Below, piece by piece: positions 29,091 to 37,741 of a DNA stretch of 64,000 nucleotides. The first letter of the stretch is position 1, and each line of letters begins with the position of its first letter. The stretch comes from Pseudomonas sp. MWU16-30317. Its GTDB lineage: Bacteria; Pseudomonadota; Gammaproteobacteria; Pseudomonadales; Pseudomonadaceae. The notes beneath the pieces are model-generated. The model was not told the origin of the DNA. It ran no database searches and worked only from the letters and a program-made list of their open reading frames with translations. The DNA lies in contig NZ_JAIWJA010000005.1 of assembly GCF_020515695.1 (NCBI RefSeq), positions 62,001 through 126,000 on the forward strand, written 5' to 3'. The translations under genes and the position numbers were made by a program.

Positions 29091-30155
29091 ATGGACGACA
29101 ACAAGAAGAAAGCCTTGGCTGCGGCCTTGGGTCAAATCGAACGTCAGTTCGGTAAAGGTGCGGTCATGCGCATGGGCGATCACGAGCGCCAGGCCATTCC
29201 TGCCATCTCTACCGGTTCGCTGGGCCTGGACATCGCGCTGGGTATTGGCGGCCTGCCAAAGGGCCGTATTGTCGAAATCTACGGCCCGGAGTCTTCGGGT
29301 AAAACCACGCTGACCCTGTCGGTCATCGCCCAGGCGCAAAAGGCAGGTGCTACGTGCGCCTTCGTCGACGCCGAGCACGCGCTTGATCCTGAATACGCCG
29401 GCAAGCTGGGCGTCAACGTCGACGACCTGTTGGTCTCGCAGCCTGACACCGGTGAGCAGGCGCTGGAAATCACCGACATGCTGGTGCGCTCCAACGCCGT
29501 TGACGTCATCATCGTCGACTCCGTGGCGGCCCTGGTACCCAAGGCTGAAATCGAAGGTGAGATGGGCGACATGCACGTGGGCCTTCAGGCCCGTCTGATG
29601 TCCCAGGCTCTGCGCAAAATCACCGGTAACATCAAGAACGCCAACTGCCTGGTGATCTTCATCAACCAGATCCGGATGAAAATCGGCGTCATGTTCGGTA
29701 GCCCGGAAACCACCACTGGTGGTAACGCGCTCAAGTTCTACGCTTCGGTCCGTCTGGACATCCGCCGGACCGGCGCGGTGAAGGAAGGCGATGAAGTGGT
29801 CGGCAGCGAAACCCGCGTCAAGGTCGTCAAGAACAAGGTCGCACCGCCATTCCGTCAGGCTGAATTCCAGATCCTGTACGGCAAGGGTATCTACCTGAAC
29901 GGCGAAATCGTCGATCTGGGTGTGCTGCATGGTTTCCTGGAAAAATCCGGTGCCTGGTACAGCTACCAAGGCAGCAAGATCGGTCAGGGCAAGGCCAACT
30001 CGGCCAAGTTCCTGCAGGAGAACCCGGACATCAAGGCCGTCCTCGAGAAGCAGATCCGTGAAAAACTGCTGACCGGTGGTGTCGATGCCAAGAAAGCCGA
30101 GGCAGCCGCGCCTGCTCCTGCTGACGAGATGGTCGACGCTGACGCGGACTTCTGA
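29091..30155 (+). CDS. recA: Recombinase RecA
   Basis: Strand-exchange ATPase and coprotease for LexA self-cleavage. 354 residues from ATG 29091 (MDDNKKKALAAALGQIERQF) with GAGAGGAC upstream. Walker A is GPESSGKTTLTL, Walker B is VDVIIVDSVAALVPKAEI, and loop 2 lies near MFGSPETTTGGNALKFYAS. The C-terminus is acidic (DEMVDADADF). A LexA box precedes it. recX follows after 8 bases. Confidence 0.99.
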   Translation: MDDNKKKALAAALGQIERQFGKGAVMRMGDHERQAIPAISTGSLGLDIALGIGGLPKGRIVEIYGPESSGKTTLTLSVIAQAQKAGATCAFVDAEHALDPEYAGKLGVNVDDLLVSQPDTGEQALEITDMLVRSNAVDVIIVDSVAALVPKAEIEGEMGDMHVGLQARLMSQALRKITGNIKNANCLVIFINQIRMKIGVMFGSPETTTGGNALKFYASVRLDIRRTGAVKEGDEVVGSETRVKVVKNKVAPPFRQAEFQILYGKGIYLNGEIVDLGVLHGFLEKSGAWYSYQGSKIGQGKANSAKFLQENPDIKAVLEKQIREKLLTGGVDAKKAEAAAPAPADEMVDADADF

Positions 30156-30163
30156 TCCCGTCC

Positions 30164-30634
30164 ATGTCCACTGTCGTTCTGGATACCCCCGTCGCCGTGC
30201 GACGGACCGCAATGGACCTGCTCGCACGTCGCGAGCACGGTCGTGTCGAGCTGACGCGCAAGTTGCGTCAGCGCGGCGCTCCCCCCGAATTGATCGACCA
30301 GGCACTCGACCGTCTGACGGAAGAGGGTTTGCTGTCAGAAGCCCGTTATCTCGAAAGCTTTATTCGCTACCGTGCCCACTCAGGCTACGGTCCGCTGCGT
30401 ATTCGGGAAGAGTTGAGTCAGCGAGGTCTGCAGCGCGCGGACATCGAGCAGGCACTGCGTGAGGCTGAATTTGACTGGTCGGCGCAACTGGCCAATACCT
30501 GGCAGCGCAAGTTCTCCGGGCAGTTGCCCCAGGACATGAAAGAGCGCGCGCAGCAGACCCGTTTCCTGGTGTATCGCGGCTATCCGCTGGAGTTGGTCGG
30601 CCGCCTGCTCAGCGGCCGCAGTTTCGACGACTGA
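30164..30634 (+). CDS. recX: Regulatory protein RecX
   Basis: Binds and inhibits RecA filaments. 156 residues made of the three-helix repeats typical of RecX (HGRVELTRKLRQRGAPPELI, GYGPLRIREELSQRGLQRAD). It starts 8 bases after recA, so it is cotranscribed and SOS-induced with it. It converges with the LOG-family gene, whose end lies 4 bases away. Confidence 0.95.
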   Translation: MSTVVLDTPVAVRRTAMDLLARREHGRVELTRKLRQRGAPPELIDQALDRLTEEGLLSEARYLESFIRYRAHSGYGPLRIREELSQRGLQRADIEQALREAEFDWSAQLANTWQRKFSGQLPQDMKERAQQTRFLVYRGYPLELVGRLLSGRSFDD

Positions 30635-30638
30635 TACC

Positions 30639-31760
30639 CTAGCTGTGCTCGTGCAGCTTCGGTGTAGCGATGCTGGGCGTCGATACAGGCGCCTCGGCCC
30701 AGTTTTCCTTCTGATTGATAAAATCGACCAGCTCGCGCAACCGCCCTTGGTCACGACCATTGAAGTTGAAACCCAGCCGGGACAGGTGGCTGAATTCCGG
30801 TTCGTTGTGCTGTTCGCCGTCGTAGGCCTGCTGCACGAACGTATCGCTGAGGCACAGCGGGGCAAAATCCTTGCGGATGATGTCCAGCGCGGCATCGCTC
30901 AACGCGTGGCGGAGACGAATCACGAACAGCTTCTGCAGCCAGCGGGTCGAATGGAAGTTGCTGTAGAACTGGTCGATCTCCTGCACCGCTGCTTCTGCGC
31001 TGTGGACCAGCCGCAGCAGTTTCAGGTCGCTGGGCAGAATGTAGCGGTTGGCTTGCAGCTGCTGCTGAATGAAGTCCAGCGCGCCTTGCCAGAAACCACC
31101 GTCCGGTGTGTCCAGCAGCACCACAGGCACCAATGGACTTTTGCCGGTCTGGATCAGCGTCAGCACTTCCATGGCTTCATCGAGGGTACCGAAACCGCCT
31201 GGGCACAAGACCAGGGCGTCGGCTTCCTTGAGGAAGAACAGCTTGCGAATAAAGAAGAAATGAAACGGCAGCAGCTGTTCCGTGCCATCGATGGTGGCGT
31301 TGGCATGCTGCTCGAAGGGCAGGGTGATATTGAACCCCAGGCTGTGCTCGCGGCCTGCGCCTTTGTGTGCCGCAGCCATGATGCCGCCACCTCCACCGGT
31401 GATGACCATCATCCCGGCATCAGCCAGTGCAGCGCCGAGTTCCGTTGCCTGAGCGTAGAGCGGATGTTCCTGTGGCGTGCGCGCCGAGCCGAATACCGTG
31501 ACCTTGCGGCGGCCCTTGTACTGTTCGAGCACGCGGAAGGCGTGGGTGAGTTCGCGCAGGGCCTGGAGGGTGATCTTGGCGTTCCAGCGATTGCTGTCGT
31601 CCTCGGCCATGCGCAGTACAGTCAGCATCATGTCACGATACAGCGAAAGATTGGGGCTATCAGGGGCGATCTGACGCAGCTGAGCGTCGATGCGAGTGGT
31701 GAGGTCTCGGCCATTGCTGTTGAAATGGGCGGATAAAAAGTCGTCCGGTTGGTACGGCAT
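30639..31760 (-). CDS. LOG-family protein (nucleotide 5'-monophosphate nucleosidase-like)
   Basis: 373 residues, longer than the small LOG proteins of about 195 residues. It has an extra N-terminal helical region (SLYRDMMLTVLRMAEDDSNR) and a C-terminal extension. The Rossmann core carries KVTVFGSARTPQEHPLYAQA, MVITGGGGGIMAAAHKGAG and the family signature CPGGFGTLDEAMEVLTLIQT. Related proteins release the base from cytokinin or other nucleoside monophosphates; the substrate here is unknown. The start ATG 31760 has GGAGATG upstream. Confidence 0.85.
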   Translation of the reverse strand: MPYQPDDFLSAHFNSNGRDLTTRIDAQLRQIAPDSPNLSLYRDMMLTVLRMAEDDSNRWNAKITLQALRELTHAFRVLEQYKGRRKVTVFGSARTPQEHPLYAQATELGAALADAGMMVITGGGGGIMAAAHKGAGREHSLGFNITLPFEQHANATIDGTEQLLPFHFFFIRKLFFLKEADALVLCPGGFGTLDEAMEVLTLIQTGKSPLVPVVLLDTPDGGFWQGALDFIQQQLQANRYILPSDLKLLRLVHSAEAAVQEIDQFYSNFHSTRWLQKLFVIRLRHALSDAALDIIRKDFAPLCLSDTFVQQAYDGEQHNEPEFSHLSRLGFNFNGRDQGRLRELVDFINQKENWAEAPVSTPSIATPKLHEHS

Positions 31761-32015
31761 TCAACATCTCCTTCTGCACTTTGGCCCCATCGCGCAGCAG
31801 GCGGACAAGGGTGACAACACGGCGTGCCATGGGGTGACGATGGATTGATGATGGGCCCAACGGGTGATGGCTGGCAACGCCTTTTGCTCGGCTAGTGGCC
31901 ATGGGCTACCGTTGGTCAGTTGATCCCAAACCTCGCCGATGTCTGATTTACTCAAGAGACGGGTGGCGAAATGGAAGCCCCGCATATGAATACGCGAGCA
32001 GGCACGGAGGCAAGG

Positions 32016-32225
32016 ATGCAGCGCACGCATCATTTGTATCTTGAGATCGATGTCGGCCTCTACCGGCTACTAGAGCAGGCTGCGCAGGCGAGTGATCTCA
32101 GTGTCGAAGAGGAATGCCGGCGTCGGCTCGAGGGAGGCGAGCGGCGCTCGCGCTATCTGCAAGCGGTGATCGCCGATTTGCGTGCTGACGAGGCGCAACG
32201 CCTCGCCAGCGAACGGCCGCGATAG
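32016..32225 (+). CDS. Small ribbon-helix-helix-like protein
   Basis: 69 residues from ATG 32016 (MQRTHHLYLEIDVGLYRLLE), chosen because GGAGG lies 5 bases upstream; longer starts at 31971 and 31986 lack this. The pattern is one beta strand (HLYLEID), a helix (GLYRLLEQAAQASD), then LSVEEECRRRLEGG, as in Arc/MetJ-type DNA-binding proteins such as antitoxins. No toxin gene is adjacent; the next gene is convergent. Function unknown. The 210 bases between its start region and the LOG gene hold nothing else recognisable. Confidence 0.6.
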   Translation: MQRTHHLYLEIDVGLYRLLEQAAQASDLSVEEECRRRLEGGERRSRYLQAVIADLRADEAQRLASERPR

Positions 32226-32229
32226 CGGT

Positions 32230-32667
32230 TTACTTCTTCTTGGTGGCGGGTGCTTTATCGGTCTTGATGTCGCAGTCGGCAGCCGTATAACGCTGGGTGC
32301 CGATGAACTTGTTGGTCTTGTATTCGGTAAAGTCGTAACGCATCACCGCGCCACGGGTCAGCAGATCGCGGAAGCCCTGGTTCTGGCAGACGCTGACGCC
32401 CAGTTGGTAGCGCACGGTATTCTTGTCGGCGCGCATTTTTTCAGCTTGTTCGGGACGCACGCTCAAATGGTCGATCAGTTCCTTGCCTTCAACGGTGAAG
32501 CCTTGGTCGAGAATGTCTTCGTTGATGGCGCGGGGGGTGCCCTCGCTGCTCTGCTTGGCCACTTGTTGAAGCATCTGGGTGAGTTCCGTGTCTTTCAAGG
32601 AGGCGGCTTGTGCGGCGAAAGGTAGGGCCAGCAACAGGGTCAAGGACGGAACGATAAAGCGCAACAT
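32230..32667 (-). CDS. PA3611-like small exported protein
   Basis: 145 residues from the ATG at 32665-32667, preceded by AGGAG. A clear signal peptide (MLRFIVPSLTLLLALPFAAQ-A) would leave a mature protein of about 125 residues. The two conserved cysteines (VSVCQNQGF and ADCDIKT) may form a disulfide in the periplasm. The C-terminus is lysine-rich. It resembles PA3611 of P. aeruginosa, whose function is not established. The gene ends 4 bases from the converging ribbon-helix-helix-like gene. Confidence 0.8.
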   Translation of the reverse strand: MLRFIVPSLTLLLALPFAAQAASLKDTELTQMLQQVAKQSSEGTPRAINEDILDQGFTVEGKELIDHLSVRPEQAEKMRADKNTVRYQLGVSVCQNQGFRDLLTRGAVMRYDFTEYKTNKFIGTQRYTAADCDIKTDKAPATKKK

Positions 32668-32874
32668 GAAACACTCCTGATCGGGGGGGCCAGATAAAGG
32701 GACTGGGGGTTTGGACCCATGTCCTTTCCTTGCGTTCACATGTGCTTCCTTTGCGTTCACATGAACCGGGGCGCGCAATTATAGGCTGGCGGCGCGGTCG
32801 CCACCATCGCAAATGCCGCTAAAGCGCCGGACGCTCTGATAAACTGAGGCTATTCTTCGCCGCTGTGATCCGCA

Positions 32875-33591
32875 ATGACCCACGCCGTTTCCCGCCTGCG
32901 CGCCCAGCGTCTGGCTCGCTGCACCAAACCTTTCGTTGCCCGAGGCTCCCGAGCGCCCCGTTGCCCTGGGTGTCGGGTCATTGCCAGCTATTGCCTGTGC
33001 CCATGGCGCCCGCAGGTGGCCGCGCAATCGTCGGTGTGCCTGTTGATGCACGATGTCGAGCCGCTCAAACCGAGTAATACCGGCTGGCTGATCGCTGATG
33101 TATTGAGCGATACCCAGGCCTTCAGCTGGTCGCGGGTGGAGATCGATCCGGCGCTGCTGGCGCTGCTCGATGATCCACAGTGGCAGCCTTATATCGTCTT
33201 TCCTGGCGAGTTCGTCGAGCCACAGCGCGTGACTCAGCAGGTCGAACCGATGCCGGGCAAGCGGCCTTTGTTCGTTCTGCTGGACGCCACCTGGAACGAA
33301 GCCCGCAAGATGTTTCGTAAAAGCCCCTATCTCGACCGCTTTCCGGTGTTGAGCCTGACCTCGGACCAACTGTCGCGCTACAAATTGCGTCGCTCCAAGC
33401 GTGACGATCACTTCTGCACCGCGGAAGTGGCGGCGTTATGCTTGGAACTGGCCGGTGATCAGCGTGCAGCCAGCGCGCTGGACGCTTGGCTGGACGCGTT
33501 CAGTGCTCATTATCTAGGGGCCAAGTACCAGCTCCCGGTGGACGTCGACGATCAATTGCACCAGCGTTTGCAGGCCTTCAACCCGGCATGA
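32875..33591 (+). CDS. tapT: tRNA-uridine aminocarboxypropyltransferase (DTW-domain protein)
   Basis: 238 residues. DTW-domain family, whose E. coli member TapT (YfiP) adds the acp3 group to U47 of tRNAs. A cysteine-rich N-terminal zinc region (CPGCRVIASYCLCPW) is followed by the core with the DTW-type motif LDATWNEARKMFRKSPYL and SRYKLRRSKRDDHFCTAEVA. ATG 32875 starts MTHAVSRLRAQRLARCTKPF. The assignment is by family. Confidence 0.85.
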   Translation: MTHAVSRLRAQRLARCTKPFVARGSRAPRCPGCRVIASYCLCPWRPQVAAQSSVCLLMHDVEPLKPSNTGWLIADVLSDTQAFSWSRVEIDPALLALLDDPQWQPYIVFPGEFVEPQRVTQQVEPMPGKRPLFVLLDATWNEARKMFRKSPYLDRFPVLSLTSDQLSRYKLRRSKRDDHFCTAEVAALCLELAGDQRAASALDAWLDAFSAHYLGAKYQLPVDVDDQLHQRLQAFNPA

Positions 33592-33700
33592 TGGCCTGGC
33601 TGAACGCACCGACTTGACCACCCCGGCCCGGCTCGGCATGCTTGGCGCCGATTCAGGTGCGAAGATGCCCAGCGCCCGACCCCACAGGATCCACTGACCC

Positions 33701-34351
33701 ATGGCCCACTACGACATCCTGATTGCAGACGATCACCCGCTGTTTCGCAGTGCCTTGCATCAGGCGATAACTCTCGGCCTTGGGCCGGACGCACGGTTGG
33801 TGGAAGTGGCCAGTATCGCCGAGCTCGAAGCCCGGCTGACGGAAAAGTCCGATTGGGATCTGGTCCTGCTCGACCTTAATATGCCGGGCGCCTACGGTTT
33901 CTCGGGCCTGGTGCTGCTGCGCGGGCAGTATCCGCAGATTCCGGTGGTGATGGTCTCGGCTCAGGAAGAAGCGGCGGTGATGGTCAAGTCCCGCGAGTTC
34001 GGTGCCAGTGGCTTCATTCCCAAGTCCGGCAGCCTGGAGGCCATTCAGGAGGCGGTGCGTACGGTTTTGGACGGCGATGTCAGCTGGCCGCCACAAGCGT
34101 TCGAAGCCGTCAGCGTTTCGGCCGAGGCCAAGGCCGCCAGTGCCGGCCTGGCCGCCCTGACGCCGCAGCAATTTCGCGTGCTGACCATGGTCTGCGAAGG
34201 CCTGCTCAACAAACAGATCGCCTTCGAGCTGAGCGTATCCGAAGCGACGATCAAGGCGCATGTCACGGCTATTTTCCGCAAGCTGAACGTGCGCACCCGC
34301 ACCCAGGCGGCCCTGCTGTTGCAACAACTCGAATCCATCGGCAGCCATTGA
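33701..34351 (+). CDS. erdR: NarL/FixJ-type response regulator, ErdR-like
   Basis: 216 residues. The receiver domain has the acidic pair in ILIADDHPLFR, the phosphoacceptor Asp in VLLDLNMPGAYGFSGL (near residue 60) and the Lys in FIPKSGSLEA. The output is a LuxR-type helix-turn-helix, LNKQIAFELSVSEATIKAHV. No histidine kinase is adjacent, so it is an orphan in this window. By neighbourhood with dgkA and a DTW protein it matches ErdR, which controls ethanol and acetate metabolism genes in P. aeruginosa and P. putida. Confidence 0.82.
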   Translation: MAHYDILIADDHPLFRSALHQAITLGLGPDARLVEVASIAELEARLTEKSDWDLVLLDLNMPGAYGFSGLVLLRGQYPQIPVVMVSAQEEAAVMVKSREFGASGFIPKSGSLEAIQEAVRTVLDGDVSWPPQAFEAVSVSAEAKAASAGLAALTPQQFRVLTMVCEGLLNKQIAFELSVSEATIKAHVTAIFRKLNVRTRTQAALLLQQLESIGSH

Positions 34352-34394
34352 GTACTGATGGCCATTTTCTGACACTCCAGGCACTCCTTTATTC

Positions 34395-34757
34395 ATGTCC
34401 CCCTTCAAAGGCCAAAAAGGCCTCAAGCGTATCTTCAATGCCGGTGGTTATTCACTCGCAGGCCTGCAAGCGGCGTTCACCGGCGAAGCGGCGTTTCGTC
34501 AGTTGGTACTCGCCAATGTGGTGCTGATTCCTGTCGCCTTTTTGCTCAACGTCAGCCGGGTTGAACGTGCGTTGTTGATCGCCGTCTGCCTGCTGGCATT
34601 GATCGTCGAGTTGATCAACTCGGCGATCGAGGCGGCCATCGACCGGATTTCCCTCGATCTGCATCCGTTGTCGAAAAACGCCAAGGACATGGGCAGCGCC
34701 GCGCAGTTGGTGGCCATGACCATGATCGGTGTCGTCTGGGCACTGATTCTGCTTTAA
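34395..34757 (+). CDS. dgkA: Diacylglycerol kinase
   Basis: Small inner-membrane kinase recycling diacylglycerol to phosphatidic acid. 120 residues with three membrane helices and the catalytic family motif VELINSAIEAAIDRISLDLH plus KNAKDMGSAAQLVAM. It begins 43 bases after erdR, same strand, and converges with finR, whose stop is 4 bases away. Confidence 0.95.
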   Translation: MSPFKGQKGLKRIFNAGGYSLAGLQAAFTGEAAFRQLVLANVVLIPVAFLLNVSRVERALLIAVCLLALIVELINSAIEAAIDRISLDLHPLSKNAKDMGSAAQLVAMTMIGVVWALILL

Positions 34758-34761
34758 AGCT

Positions 34762-35688
34762 TCAGGCAATGTCCGGCAATACGATTTCGTCACTACGCCT
34801 CACGCCACGAGTGAACGAGCGGCACAGGTCGAGGAATTCGCGCATTGCCGAGGTTTGATACTTCTGCTTGTGCCAGATGAAGAAGAACTGCCGCGCCAGG
34901 TCCAGCTCCGGCGTCTGTACCGCCACCAGGCTGCCGCGCCGAAAGGCATCGCGCAGGGCCAGCCGCGAGATGCAGCCGATGCCCAGGCCCGATTCCACGG
35001 CGCGCTTGATCGCTTCGGTGTGTTCAAGCTCCAGGCGCACATTGAGGCTTGAGCGATGGTGGCGCATTGCCTGATCAAACGTCAGACGAGTGCCGGAACC
35101 CTGTTCGCGAAGTATCCAAGCTTCTCGCGTTAAGGCTTCCATGCTGGCTGGGCCGCTGCCGGCCAAGGGATGCTTGGGTGAGCAGAACACCACCAGTTCG
35201 TCTTCGACCCAGGGTTGCACCTCGATATCGGGATGGCTACAGTCGCCCTCGATCAGCCCCAGGTCGATTTCGTAGTGCGCGACCTGCTGGACGATGTTGG
35301 CAGTATTCTGCACGTGCAGCTTCACTTGGCTTTCAGGGTGTACCTGCATGAAATGCCCGATCAGCAAGGTTGCCAGGTAATTGCCGATGGTCAGGGTTGC
35401 ACCCACCGCCAGCGAGCCGAAGCCGGATTTGCCATTGAGCAGGTCTTCGATCTCCTTGGCCTGATCGAGCAAGGCGACGGCCTGGGGCAGCAGTTGATGG
35501 CCGAGGGCGTTGAGGCTCAGACGCTTGCCGGCCCGGTCGAACAGTTGGCAGCTGGTTTGGCGCTCCAGCTCGGTGATCGAAGTGCTGGCGGCCGATTGCG
35601 ACAGCGCCAATTGCACAGCCGCGCGCGAGACGCTTTCCTGCTGGGCGACGGCAACGAATACCTGGAGTTGTCTGAGAGTAAATCGCAT
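34762..35688 (-). CDS. finR: LysR-family regulator FinR
   Basis: 308-residue LysR protein divergent from fpr. The N-terminal helix-turn-helix is VSRAAVQLALSQSAASTSIT; the ligand-binding domain follows (VGATLTIGNYLATLLIGHFM). In P. putida and P. aeruginosa FinR activates fpr under superoxide stress and sulfite-related conditions. The 120-base spacer to fpr contains the inverted repeat annotated separately. Confidence 0.9.
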   Translation of the reverse strand: MRFTLRQLQVFVAVAQQESVSRAAVQLALSQSAASTSITELERQTSCQLFDRAGKRLSLNALGHQLLPQAVALLDQAKEIEDLLNGKSGFGSLAVGATLTIGNYLATLLIGHFMQVHPESQVKLHVQNTANIVQQVAHYEIDLGLIEGDCSHPDIEVQPWVEDELVVFCSPKHPLAGSGPASMEALTREAWILREQGSGTRLTFDQAMRHHRSSLNVRLELEHTEAIKRAVESGLGIGCISRLALRDAFRRGSLVAVQTPELDLARQFFFIWHKQKYQTSAMREFLDLCRSFTRGVRRSDEIVLPDIA

Positions 35689-35691
35689 ATC

Positions 35692-35713
35692 GATATAACC
35701 GATAACCTATATC
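35692..35713. promoter_or_regulatory. Candidate FinR operator (inverted repeat)
   Basis: GATATA and TATATC separated by 10 bases, a T-N11-A type arrangement immediately upstream of finR and facing fpr. It fits a LysR-type site; binding is an inference. Confidence 0.5.
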
Positions 35714-35808
35714 TTGATAATTCAGTTAACAGATATTGTTGCTGGCTTTAAACTATTGCGCAATCGCGCTCTATGGTCAGCGCACCGTTCTTTCAGGAGC
35801 CATCGTCA

Positions 35809-36588
35809 ATGAGCAACATGAACCACGAACGCGTTCTCAGTGTGCACCACTGGAACGACACCCTGTTCAGCTTCAAGTGCACGCGTGATCCAGGCCTGCG
35901 CTTCGAGAACGGGCAGTTCGTGATGATCGGCCTGCAGCAGCCCAACGGCCGTCCGTTGATGCGTGCCTATTCCATCGCCAGCCCGAACTGGGAAGAGCAT
36001 CTGGAGTTCTTCAGCATCAAGGTGCCCGATGGCCCGCTGACCTCGCAGCTGCAGCATCTCAAGGAAGGCGACGAGATCATCATCAGCAAGAAACCCACCG
36101 GTACTCTGGTGCTTGACGACCTCAAGCCTGGCAAGCACTTGTACCTGTTGAGCACCGGCACTGGCCTGGCGCCGTTCATGAGCGTCATCCAGGATCCGGA
36201 AACCTACGAGCGTTTCGAAAAGGTCATCCTCTGCCACGGCGTGCGTTACGTGAACGAAGTCGCTTACCGCGAGTTCATCACCGAGCATCTGCCGGCCAAC
36301 GAGTTTTTCGGCGAAGCGCTGCGCGACAAGCTGATCTACTACCCCACCGTGACGCGCGAGCCGTTCGAGAACGAAGGCCGCCTTACCGACTTGATGCGCA
36401 GCGGCAAGCTGTTCAGCGATATCGGTCTGCCACCGATCAATCCTCAGGACGACCGCGCGATGCTGTGCGGCAGCCCGAGCATGCTCGACGAGACCAGCGA
36501 AGTGCTCAACAGCTTCGGCCTCACCGTTTCGCCGCGTATGCGCGAGCCAGGTGATTACCTGATCGAGCGCGCCTTCGTCGAGAAATAA
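35809..36588 (+). CDS. fpr: Ferredoxin--NADP reductase
   Basis: FAD enzyme exchanging electrons between NADPH and ferredoxin. 259 residues from ATG 35809 (MSNMNHERVLSVHHWNDTLF) with CAGGAG upstream. The FAD-binding motif is RPLMRAYSIASPNWEEHLEF; the NADP-binding segment is LYLLSTGTGLAPFMSVIQDP; the C-terminus GDYLIERAFVEK is the bacterial short type. It is divergent from finR and ends in a bidirectional terminator. A likely partner ferredoxin, fdxA, lies 10 kb upstream. Confidence 0.97.
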   Translation: MSNMNHERVLSVHHWNDTLFSFKCTRDPGLRFENGQFVMIGLQQPNGRPLMRAYSIASPNWEEHLEFFSIKVPDGPLTSQLQHLKEGDEIIISKKPTGTLVLDDLKPGKHLYLLSTGTGLAPFMSVIQDPETYERFEKVILCHGVRYVNEVAYREFITEHLPANEFFGEALRDKLIYYPTVTREPFENEGRLTDLMRSGKLFSDIGLPPINPQDDRAMLCGSPSMLDETSEVLNSFGLTVSPRMREPGDYLIERAFVEK

Positions 36589-36600
36589 TCGGCGCCGATC

Positions 36601-36638
36601 AAAAAGCCGCTCCACCCACACGGGTCGAGCGGCTTTTT
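36601..36638. terminator. Bidirectional terminator between fpr and trmO
   Basis: AAAAAGCCGCTC and GAGCGGCTTTTT pair across a 14-base loop, 12 bases after the fpr stop. The A-run and T-run make it usable from both sides. Confidence 0.85.
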
Positions 36639-36687
36639 CATGCGCGCACGTTCAAGCTGTGAGACTGGCAGAACCCAGTCCCACAGA

Positions 36688-37374
36688 TCACACCACTTCC
36701 AGGACCCGAATCAGCCCAGGCTCGGGATAGTGCCAGCGCACGTCCACATCCCACAGCCGCACGCCGTATTGGCGCTCCGGTGTCGGCACCTGATACGCCG
36801 GGCGTGGGTCCTGTGCCAGGCACTGCTCGATCAGCTCCATCAGTGGCTCGCCGAGGCGCTGACCGTGCTCACGGGCACTGTGTAGTGCCTCATCGTGCCA
36901 TTGCACGGCGATCAGTTCGGGCGCTGCACTGGCCATGTGATTGTGTGCCCCATCGATAATATCGGCATAGGGCACGTACGGTTTGATATCCAGCACCGGC
37001 GTGCCATCCAGCAGATCAATGCCGGACACCCACAGCCTGCCTGCCTCGACCTTGTCCAGGCGCACCACCGACTGGCCTATCCCGTTAGGGCGGTGGGTGG
37101 CGCGTGTCGCAAAGACCCCCATCGAGGTATTTCCGCCCAGGCGCGGCGGCCGCACTTTGAGGCGGGGTGTGTCTTCCAGGGCCTGATGGAACAGGAACAC
37201 CAGCCACACATGGCTGACCTGTTCCAGGCCTTGCACCGCGTCACCGTTATTGAACGGCGCCACCAGCTCCACCACGCCGCGGGCCGCCGGAGCGAGTTGG
37301 GGTTGCCGGGGGATGGCGAATTTTTCCTTGAAGCAGGAGCGGACGAAACCGACCGGGGAAACGCTATGGCTCAT
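36688..37374 (-). CDS. trmO: tRNA (N6-threonylcarbamoyladenosine(37)-N6)-methyltransferase TrmO
   Basis: Methylates t6A37 of certain tRNA-Thr. 228 residues. The S-adenosylmethionine-binding beta-barrel domain has FVRSCFKEKFAIPRQPQLAP at the start and FATRATHRPNGIGQSVVRLD and GIDLLDGTPVLDIKPYVPYAD further in. The C-terminal domain ends QYGVRLWDVDVRWHYPEPG. Formerly annotated TsaA/YaeB. Confidence 0.93.
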   Translation of the reverse strand: MSHSVSPVGFVRSCFKEKFAIPRQPQLAPAARGVVELVAPFNNGDAVQGLEQVSHVWLVFLFHQALEDTPRLKVRPPRLGGNTSMGVFATRATHRPNGIGQSVVRLDKVEAGRLWVSGIDLLDGTPVLDIKPYVPYADIIDGAHNHMASAAPELIAVQWHDEALHSAREHGQRLGEPLMELIEQCLAQDPRPAYQVPTPERQYGVRLWDVDVRWHYPEPGLIRVLEVV

Positions 37375-37409
37375 GGGGCACCAGGTAGCGGAAAATCATG
37401 GGAGCGCGA

Positions 37410-37604
37410 TCAGAATGACTTGCAGCCGGCGACCTTGAAAGGGCCCGCGATGCGTATCCAGCCAACGCCTGGGTAGGTTTGCGAGCAGACGTAGACGCCT
37501 TCCTGGGTCTTGCTCTGCCATCGGTACCAGTACGCAGGTTTCGCTTCGCACAGGCCGGGAAGACTTGCGAGCAGCAGGGCGGCAACAACGACACGTGGCG
37601 TCAC
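37410..37604 (-). CDS. Small secreted protein of unknown function
   Basis: 64 residues if translated from GTG 37604, chosen because CAAGGAG lies about 7 bases upstream. An N-terminal signal (VVVAALLLASLPGLCEA) ends at a plausible cleavage site, leaving a mature protein of about 45 residues rich in Tyr, Trp and Gly (KPAYWYRWQSKTQEGVYVCS) with two cysteines. It is immediately upstream of trmO on the same strand. I do not recognise a family. Confidence 0.65.
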   Translation of the reverse strand: MTPRVVVAALLLASLPGLCEAKPAYWYRWQSKTQEGVYVCSQTYPGVGWIRIAGPFKVAGCKSF

Positions 37605-37650
37605 GGCAAACTCCTTGAGGCTCGAATCCTGAAGTGGCTGGGATAGCGCT

Positions 37651-37725
37651 TTCGCGGGCAAGCCCTGCTCACAGGTGTACGGCGATAGCGCTGTTTACAC
37701 CCTGAGAGTAAAGCTTGCTCGCGAA
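37651..37725. repeat. Degenerate REP inverted pair
   Basis: TTCGCGGGCAAGCCCTGCTC followed by ACAG at 37651-37674 and a diverged reverse unit ending GCTTGCTCGCGAAG at 37725. Confidence 0.7.
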
Positions 37726-37741
37726 GAGGACTAGCCCGGCT

